Below, one piece after another: positions 55,848 through 64,000 of a stretch of DNA of 64,000 nt. The stretch covers positions 419,996,557 to 420,060,556 of the forward strand of contig CM077115.1 in NCBI GenBank assembly GCA_039619475.1. Direction: 5' to 3'. The stretch's first letter is position 1. Every line of letters starts with the position of its first letter. This DNA is from Icerya purchasi. Its lineage: Eukaryota; Arthropoda; Insecta; Hemiptera; Monophlebidae. The position numbers were made by a program, and so were the translations under genes. The notes beneath the pieces were generated by a model. The model was not told the DNA's origin. It saw nothing but the letters and a program-made list of their open reading frames with translations, and ran no database searches.

Positions 55848-58800
55848 ATTCTTCTTCTTCTTCTTCTTCTTCGTCGTCGTCGTCATCGTTGCTTGGTTCC
55901 GAGCGTCGAGATCTATCATCTAATGTTTAGTCTCCAGGCTTCTCCGCCGCTCGCATCAAATCCTCGATTGATAAGCCCGTCCATTTCTTCATCCGGTCCA
56001 CATTTGGAGCACTTTTCCCACCCACTTTTCCTTGTATAATCAATTTTTCTATAGATTCTCTTCCGATCACATGTCCGAAGAACCGTGTCACCTGTTTATT
56101 GATTGAAGGAAGTAAGTGTTACTGTTCTCTAATATCAAAATTCATTTAATACAGATGTGTTGGTTCTCTTCGCTGTCCATGATATCCGTAGCGCACATCG
56201 GTAGCATGTCATTTCGAAACCTTCAATTCGTTTCTGGAAAGTGACGTTGCATGACGCGGATCTGTAGGTGGCGACTGGAAATACCAGCGTCCAGATCAAA
56301 TACAGTTTCGTATGTTTGCCTATTCCATGATCCTTCCATAACTTTTCTAAATTATCTAGAACACTCTTAGCCATCCCTATGCTTCTTTTTATTTCATTTT
56401 CACATTGGCCTCTTTGCGATATTTGAACTCCAAGATAGATTACCTTTTATTGCAATTATTTTGCCTATCGATTACCATTATATAACATTTGGATCGGTTC
56501 AGTTCTAATCCTGTTTCTTTACTGCACTGCTCTGTCCGATTAAGAATTTCCATCTACTCTATTTCTGATGTTGCAAAAAGCGCCGTGTCGTCGGTATATC
56601 TGAGATTCGATATCTTCCTATCGTGACATCGCCCTTCCAGTTCACCATGGCTTTCCTGATTATCCATTCTTCGTAGACATTGAAGAGGAGTGGCGACAAG
56701 ATACATACCTGTCTAACACCCTTTCTTGTTTGAAATTACTCTGAAATAGCTACATCAATCCTTATGTATGCCTTAGTATTTATATATAGAGCTGTCAGTA
56801 TTTTTATTAGATGACTTGGCACTCCTATTTTCTGAAGTATCTTCCACAGTTGGTCCCATCTGACATTGTCAAAAGCATTAGTATAATTAAGGAAGCATAT
56901 AACTGTGGCTATGTTGTATTCGAAGCATTTTTCTATCATTTGCCTTATATTCAGTATTTGATCCCTTGTTCCTCGACCTGGCGTAAAATCCGCTTGTTCT
57001 TTGGATATATATGTGGAAGTATATATGGCTTCAACCGCTCTTGTATTATATATAACATTACCTTGATGGCATGATTTATTAGCGAGGTTGTTCTGTAATT
57101 TGGGCACATATGTTCATCTCCTTTTTTGTATAGAGGAATATACACAGGGATTCTCTCTATTCGGGTGGTCATTTCTGTGTGTTCCATATTTTTTCACAGA
57201 CTTGGTGCAGTATATTAACTCCTGGATCTCCCGTAACTTTTATCATTTCGGCTACTAAGCCGTCAGTTCCTCCTGACTTGTTATTAGAAAGCTTCTGTAT
57301 GGTCGTTATAACCGCACTTCCCAAAATCGACGGTCCATTTAATTGGTTAATAGCTCCTCAACATTCCCATTCTTATCACTATGCATGAGCTTATCGCAGT
57401 ATTGTCTCCATCTATTTAATATTTTGCTCGTTTCAGTAAGAAGATTTCCGGTCTCACCCTTAATTGGAGAGTAACTTAATTTGAATTTTCCCGTTATCAC
57501 ATTCTCACCTTTCGAAATAAATCTTTTGAATTATTTCGGTTTTTGTGATCTTCTATCTCACTATATATTGATGTGATGTATTTGTTCTTATCTTTCTTTA
57601 AGGCGCTTTTTATTTCTACCATTAATGTTTTCCATTTTTCAGCATTTCTAGTGCTATTCAATCCTTTGGTTTTTATCTCCCGCCGCTCTTTTATTAATAT
57701 CCACGTTTGTTGTGATATTCATGTTCGTCCTTCTGTTTTTTGATTTGCAGGCTTTTGCCGCTTTTTCTATTTTCGATTTCATATTACTCCATAGTTCCTC
57801 CGCTGATGAATTCTGTACTTTTCTTTTGTAGTGATTGATTTCACGGAATTTATCACCCGATCCTAATATTGTTTATTGTTACCGTATGTGATTTTTTGTC
57901 CGGCCTTTTTAGTTTTAATTTTATCTTAGCTATCAGGGCATTATGATCGCTTCCATAGTCCATTCCGGGTCTAGTTTTAACATTGTTTATAAACGCCTTT
58001 CATCTAGATTTAATAAGGACATAATATCTATCTGGTTTCGTGTGGATCCGTCCGGTGACCGCCGTGTGTATAATCTTCGAGGGTGATGTTGGAAATGAGT
58101 GTTGGTAATGTATAATTTATTTTCTATGCAGAATTCTAAAAGCATCTCTCCTCTCTCTTCCTGTCTCCCAGACCGTATTTGTCGACCATATATCGCAGGT
58201 GGCCATCCTTTTTCGTGGCACCAACTTTTGCATTAAAATCTCCTAATATGCTCAGTATTTCTCGATTAGGAATTTTCCTTATTGTCTCAATTAATCTCCC
58301 GTAAAAGTTCTCTATTTCTTTTTGTGTCGATGCTGTCGTTGTTGCATATACTTGAATCACGTTCAAGCTTCCCGGCGTCTCCTGAATCTTTACTGCATGT
58401 CGTTTACTGTTTCATATCCTAATACCGCGTGTTTTATATTCTTGTCTACTACAATCGCTACTCGAGTGGTATTAATTGCTGGAGAAAATTATTAGATTAT
58501 TATTCATCGATGTGAGGTGTCCTGTGTTGCTCCAGTGCGTTTCAGCGATGCCCATGATCGATATTTCTTGTATCATATTTTTAACTATTTGTTGCTTTCC
58601 GGCTTGCTTTAACCCTCGGACATTCCATGTACCTATTGTCAATTTATTAACTCGTACTTTTGTTCCAGTCGCATATTTTCCGCGGTAAACCTGGTCCCCG
58701 GTTTCTCCGTAGCCAGTCGTCAATTTCTCACTGACGGTCTTGGTCCCGTGGCGCCGATTGCCAGTCGGGTCACACGGTATATCACTGTCCTTGATGAGAT
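55848..58800 (-). mobile_element. RTE-clade LINE with (GAA/GAC)n tail
   Basis: On the minus strand: N-terminus in frame 58936-58472 (LTIGTWNVRGLKQAGKQQ, endonuclease start), VYATTTAST and ILGDFNAKVGA (58366-58136), then RT: PVYIPLYKKGDEHMCPNYRT (57187-56951), QADFTPGRGTRDQIL and FLNYTNAFDNV (57107-56736), RYTDDTALFATS (near 56610), then KTNTSVLNEF-type and RFFGHVIGRESIEKL to about 55930. It ends in (GAC)n then (GAA)n (55848-55886 on plus as TTC/GTC). The catalytic Asp of motif A reads Asn and YADD reads YTDD, and many frameshifts are present. It is a different subfamily from the RTE copy at 4736-7690. Confidence 0.88.
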
Positions 58801-59110
58801 TTTTCTTCTTATTCTTCTTCTTCGAGTCCCGACCGTTCTCGATCGTAGGTGACCTTATTAAAAAAATCTTTCGTATGCAAGGTAGACTAATTGTTCGGTA
58901 TTCATCCCCGACCATGCATTGATGTCGCACATCCATGAGCGCCTCCTTCGTCCGACCTTCCTCTTGCCCGATATCTTTCCTAATAATATTATTATTAATA
59001 GCGAGTATTTGGATCCACGTATAACATGGCCAAAGTATTTCCTCTTCCTGTCTTTTATGATGCCTGTTAATTCCATATCCTTATTTCCCATCATCTGCAG
59101 CACTTCTTGA
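58801..59110 (-). mobile_element. 3' end of another RTE LINE, directly upstream of the next
   Basis: The frame 59103-58858 reads ELTGIIKDRKRKYFGHVIRG, then GKRKVGRRRRSW and LVYLAYERFF, the C-terminal block of an RTE protein (KYFGHVIRGxKYxLLxxIxxGKIxGKRxxGRRRxSW). After it come (GAA)n-like repeats at about 58801-58825, the family's tail. The RTE copy at 55848-58800 begins immediately after that tail. In another frame the same DNA is read as the start of the 58936-58472 ORF, which is therefore chimeric at its first 30-odd residues. Confidence 0.82.
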
Positions 59111-61009
59111 TTCGTCTTCTTTGCGAGACTTTTAGGTTACTACAAATGATCGAAAAAAACAAAAATCAACTAGCTTAATTTTTCGACTATACAAAATAAA
59201 TTCTAGTTATACTTTGAAGATCTGTGAACATTTTCCAATTGATTTTAATCCATCATAGATCCCAGATAATTTTTACAATTTTTTCCACTATAAAATAATA
59301 TAAAACAACAACATCTATGTAAGCCGCTGAACCAAATAGGGAGTAGCGAAAAATGGAGAAGCCTGTTTAGGAAATGAAAAACTAAACATACGCATCACTT
59401 TTTAATAATTTGAATAATAATTCTCTGTATTTTTAAGGAGCTGAATAAACCACCTTCAGACATAAATCTATCATGCTTTCCTCTGCGCGTTGTGTTTCCC
59501 GCGATTAAATAAAAGGTAATCAAATAGTTCGCAGAAATATAGAAGTGGTCGGTAATTCTCCTCGAAATTTAGCTTCATTCTAGTGTGCCTCACTCGCAAA
59601 CGAACCTCTGTATCAAATATTTCTGCCGGTATGTTGTAAAATCAAGGCTTAACGACTGCATTGCAAAACTCCTCCCGTGCAACATTAAGAGATTAAACTA
59701 ATATTTATTTTTTACGTTCTCTTTACCCAACCTGGAATAACTGGATACCAGAGAAATCTGGAGAACGGAACTGGACCAGGCTTTCATTAGTGCCGTTCGG
59801 AGTACATTATGAACTGTTTAACTTCACAATCCCGACGCCGACTTACTTTACTATTTTTATACATGTCAAATCTGTAGAAGATATAAACATGTTTGATGTT
59901 CGAAAAATACGAGGACGAATCGGAGTAGAAAGTGTTAGTAGACAGTAACGCATCGTTTTTTATGGAAATTGGGGCACACGATTTAAAAATGAAAACAGGG
60001 AACAAATCAGATAGCGTTTTGTTTTCTAACCGAAACGGTAACTAATTAATGGTTTTTCCGGTAGTAGTGAAAACGTTAAAAGGGATATTAGCCGATAGAA
60101 GGAAATATTCAGATTGACGACGAAGAGACAGCCTGATATAGGCAGTTAGATACTACATGGAACTCGATGACTATATCGACAGAATCGGAACATATAGAGC
60201 CTTAGAGCACATTATACCCTATGCCGAACTAGGCATTGACACTGACGGACCGATTGCCTACCTATCAGAAAGCCGTTTGTAAATTTTCCCATCGTTCCGC
60301 TTAATGTGGCCCGCATTAAAAGTGGAACGGTTCTGTAGTTCGTTACCGTTTCGATTAAACAATATTATACGGAACTGAAAATTGTCAAGCCACACCTTCG
60401 CCCGACTCTCTCCTTTTGGTACACATCTCTCGCTTTTAGTTTTCCCGTTTAAATTCACGGTCTGTATATAATTTCATTCAAATTCAAATTGAAATACGTG
60501 ACTTATGTAAGTTTTTACAGAGCCACCAAACTGTATAAAAAATGGATACAACACCAACGAGGTTCCGAAAATATAAAACCGCCGTGCTTACCTCATTCAT
60601 CGATCGAATGAGACGTAAACAGCGCAGTTGGGATTACTTTTTTTGTTTTATGAATCATCTCTGATAACTTTTTAATTGAGATTTACGCTCGTTTACCTTT
60701 AGGGAAGAATCTACAAGATCAGAATTCGAATAACTACAGCGAGAGGCAATCAACGCATATCCGAAATGATGAAGCTCAGACTGGAATCTATTTTTCCTAT
60801 TATTCTCGGTGTAGAAAGACAAAGTAAACTTTTACTCCGCAGGCAATATGAGAATTTCGTAACGTTTTTTTTATTTATTTTTTAGGGAGGAGGGCGTAAA
60901 CTGCGAACACATTAAACCAACGCAAATCAAATTTTTATATATTTTCAATGTGCGATAACGGGACTATCCGAAAGAAACACTACTGCCTAACCACTTAAGC
61001 CATGGTATT
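59111..61009. other. Gene-free stretch with one notable small ORF
   Basis: No element recognised. A 41-codon ATG frame at 60157-60282 (MELDDYIDRIGTYRALEH, then IPYAELGIDTDGPIAYLSES) has an unusually protein-like composition, but a TAG lies just upstream and I recognise no family. It may be a small exon or chance. Confidence 0.4.
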
Positions 61010-61400
61010 AATTTGGAACAAAATTTGAGACGTTTAATCGGTGACTTTTCTATGCTCTTAAGCCATACTTTATTATCTTCCTCCGGGTTTCCTTTTTTCG
61101 TTGGTTGCCTCTCCATAACTCTCCACTCGAACGAAGAGCATGTTTGCGATGTGGTCCATGTGATTATTAAGTGTTTATTTTTTCTGCTGAGTGCTCTGCT
61201 TTCTACTTCAGTTTGCTGAGACTTGGTCTTCCTACTTCATATTGCGCCTCTTATGTTCTATCTTTTCCTTCTGCACAGATTGTTCCTATTATTTGTTCCT
61301 TTCTCCTAATAACATTTGATACGGTATCAAGATATAATTGACTCCTTCCTATTATAATTGTTTCTAAGTAAAAGTCCCCGGTTGAGGCCCCCCATCAAAA
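61010..61400 (+). mobile_element. I-type LINE 3' end
   Basis: Plus-strand frames give LRLGLPTSYCASYVLSFPSA followed by QIVPIICSFLLIT near 61215-61310. It matches LLVLGLPTPFNATYILSFPL and VIPLLLSFVLSIS at the C-terminus of the 38404-41484 LINE. A 3' segment with CCCCGGTTGAGGCCCCCC leads to an A-rich tail at 61399-61425. Broken frames; only the last 130 or so codons are represented. Confidence 0.7.
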
Positions 61401-61425
61401 AAAAAAGAAAAAGAAAAAAAGAAAG

Positions 61426-61783
61426 ATAGTATTTATTAAACTTTACTTATTTTTTATTTTTGTTAGTAATCCGATCCGAATTCTTTGTTCTTGAGCAAGT
61501 TTAAATATATATGTATATATTTCTCATTGAACTATTTTTAATTAAAATAAAAAAGTGAAAATTAAAAATAAATAAAAATGGCAAAAGATCGAGTATTGTG
61601 CTTAAAATAGAATAAAAAAGAAACATTATTAGTTTTACTAGAAAATAGTATTAAATATTAATTATTAAAATCCGTAGGTAAAATTCGTACAAATCGTTTA
61701 TAACATAAATTAAACAAATTTTTTCGTAGAGGCTTTGGTTCTTTGGGGCGTCCCCCCATCCCCCCTCCGCGGATCCGCCACTG
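61426..61783. mobile_element. Possible hAT-type MITE remnant (right end only)
   Basis: The right end in reverse reads CAGTGGCGGATCCGCGGAGG, a terminal form seen in many hAT-type MITEs, preceded by G-run blocks. The left end is not found and the following TTAAATAG has no partner that I can see. The left boundary is arbitrary. Confidence 0.4.
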
Positions 61784-64000
61784 TTAAATAGATAAAAAGT
61801 AAATTCCGTAATCGATTAATAAAATACTGTGTACATAATAGAAAATGGAATGTTTAACCAAATAATGAATTTTCAAATACTACGCTAAATGTAAGTGTTA
61901 ATACCTGGTATTTGTAATTCGTTTCCTATTTCTTACCAAACTGTTTGTGCCGTAAAGTAACATCGCGACAATCTATTAATTTCTGATTATATAAAATAAG
62001 GCATAATTTCTAACTTTTTCTATCGCAAACGCTCTTCCATTTTAAATAAAAACTACTTCAGGTAAAAATGTAAATAAACCATTTCAAAACAATGCCAATT
62101 TTAATGTAAATGTAACTCTACCACAAGTGAAATTTAAAAAAATATAAGCTCACGTTCCGAAATTTAAGAACATGACATCATATGGGAAAGAGAAATTTGA
62201 CGTGATTTATGTGACACTGCAATGTGATCGGACAGCATTGAAACATCGTGCTGGATTTTTTGTTGACACGCGAGCGCTCGTGACGTAACAGCAGTGTGTT
62301 TCTCTACCTTTAGTCGCAATTGCTTTTTGTGAAATAAGTGGACGCAATTTCGGTTTTGTCGCCAATTTATATACCGAATTCGTAGTTTTCTCGTAAATAT
62401 ACGTATTACCTGAGTTTGGGTTTTTAATTAGAGCGTGATCGCGATAAGGCCTCCCGTACGAGGGAAGAGGCGTTTTGACCGGGGCGAAATTAAGTTCAGC
62501 TTGATTATATGGCCTATATTTCTTATTTTCCTATCTCCCGTCTAGTCAGAGGCATTTGCATTCTCGAAATCTGGTCGGATTCGACAAGAAAGATTATTGT
62601 TTTCCGCTTGTGATCAATCCAGGAGAAGTCTAATTCTCCAAAGAGTTATCCAAGGTGTGGCGGCGCGGTAGATGCCGCTGACGCTCGTTTTTGAGAACAG
62701 AAGCCATAACAAGTAGCAGCAGTCAGAGAGAGAAATCGCATAACAAGTGGCGTTGCAAGGTCGAGGAGCCAAGTTTCATATTAAGAAATATTTCGATTGC
62801 ATCACGATCACTTAGATCTAGTCAATTTATATCAACTAGTGCCCGTAATCAGAGACACAGTCTGTGACAATACATATCGTATTAATATATATATATATAT
62901 TTTATTTTTTTTTTCTACTCTTATACATTCGTTCATTGTATATCTGAGAACATAGACTTGTATATATACTTACAATACGAAACAGTTCAGTACCATTACA
63001 ATTGAATAAAAACTAAATTCAATTAAATAACACTAAATCGCAATTTAAAAACGCTCATTTATTGATATTAAATGACACCTTTAGTACATTGTAAAAAAGC
63101 CAATAATGATGATTATTAAGAAAAATTAAAACATTTTAAAAAGAACAGATTTACTGGTTATAGCGATTTCCCGTTTTTTGTATTAATTTTTTATTTAAAA
63201 AAAAAAAAAAAATAATAATGTTTTCAAATTTTTTTCACTAATATCACGTAAGATCGTCAATAACTACTAGACGAAAAATATACAAAAAAGAAAATCGGTT
63301 AATAAACAGAGGAGAAAATGGTACTGAACGGTTTCGCTTTTGCCTATTTATATATAGATTATTTTTTGCTCTATAAAAATAGCAATTATTACAAATATTC
63401 AAAACTCTTTTTAAAATAACTCGTTTGTAACTATTCGTGTAATTTTGTGCGCAAACACTTGTTGCTTGCTCTATCTTTTTCATCGTCATTCATTAATCAT
63501 AAAAGCAAATTAAAAAATACAGTCGATACGGTTCTACACGGTTTTCAGATTAAAACGACAATGGACTATCAGTTTCTAGTGTGTTTGGAACGAAAATGAG
63601 GGCAGCAGAAATAAACCAGCAAAACAGCGGGCTCAATTCCTGATATTGTTTCAAAATATGCATTATTACGGACGAAGCAGAAAATGAACACTGAAAAAAA
63701 AGTCGACATGCTTTATGTACAACGAAATTGTGACTGAGATTTTTCCAGTGCATGACGAAGTGTTGCAAATTCTTTGCGTATATATAAGAGAAATAGGCAG
63801 CCGTCACAGTACTTGCCTTTTATATAATAAAAGTCATTTTGGTCGAACTGCCCTTCTTCCTGGGACACTTTGTTACATCAATTGAAGAACGAAATTTCTG
63901 ATGCGGGTTCACTGTGAGACGTCGACAGTGCCACTTCAAAACGGTTAAATTTCTTTGTTATTAGACATTTTACAAGGACAGTGAAACACAACTGACAGGA
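61784..64000. other. Gene-free stretch to window end
   Basis: No coding or element signal. The part 62240-62700 is relatively CG-rich compared with its surroundings and might hold a promoter or 5' exon, but nothing supports this further. (TA)n at 62886-62900; A-run at 63199-63214. Confidence 0.45.

Noticed and set aside
60157..60282. 41-codon ATG frame with protein-like composition
   Set aside because: Too short and without a recognised family or splice context; noted only in the gap entry.
62240..62700. Possible promoter or CpG-richer gene start
   Set aside because: Only a mild composition change; no coding exon, splice site or core promoter motif that I could support.
1..64000. tRNA, rRNA, CRISPR or bacterial operon features
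   Set aside because: No sequence resembling a tRNA B-box within a foldable gene, no rRNA-like block, and no regularly spaced repeats were found by eye.

Overview
This is AT-rich eukaryotic DNA, most likely from an insect genome. The evidence is the mix of mobile elements: Jockey-, RTE-, R1- and I-type LINEs, mariner elements with D,D34D-type motifs, and hAT elements with 8-bp target duplications, in a background of long A/T runs and microsatellites. Jockey-clade LINEs together with several mariner lineages are typical of arthropods. I cannot name the order. I found no tRNA, rRNA, CRISPR array, operon or prokaryotic feature, and no host gene I can name. The window is a transposon graveyard, almost entirely of broken copies.

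Layout. 0-9 kb: the 3' tip of an I-type LINE (1-117), a hAT fossil with both ends and a target duplication (2196-4079), a hammerhead-ribozyme-like motif (4612-4649), an almost complete RTE LINE (about 4736-7690, minus) and a Jockey fragment abutting its 5' end (to 8995). 9-19 kb: I-type LINE remnants, an unrecognised 215-residue ORF (11952-12599), a hAT-type MITE carrying a nested Jockey 3' end (14097-15226), a mariner copy fused tail-to-tail with a second copy to form a 140-bp hairpin (15822-16878), and a possible secreted-protein exon (18299-18707). 19-33 kb: scattered Jockey, RTE and mariner fragments, a 51-bp retro-insertion with target duplications (19508-19558) and a 139-bp palindrome (26688-26826). 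33-50 kb: a second MITE copy (33875-34326), two opposed I-type LINE copies (35050-37110), the best-preserved LINE of the window (38404-41484, 13-bp target duplication, 840-codon RT/RNase H frame), a 1.85-kb foldback element with about 495-bp arms (41829-43677) and an R1-like LINE with a 15-bp duplication (44979-47252). 50-64 kb: a piggyBac-like MITE (50676-50960), a second hAT fossil (51568-52603), a tail-to-head pair of RTE LINEs with (GAA/GAC)n tails (55848-59110), and one more I-type LINE 3' end (61010-61400).

How the parts relate. The autonomous families (RTE, Jockey, R1, I-type, mariner, hAT) supplied the machinery, and the MITEs, internally deleted mariners and truncated LINEs are their passengers or relics. 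At least eight pieces carry the same I-type LINE or close relatives, so that family was probably the main builder of the region. Target-site duplications could be read directly for seven insertions, giving firm boundaries. Every autonomous-type copy seen here carries a frameshift, stop, truncation or internal deletion, so none looks active as it stands.
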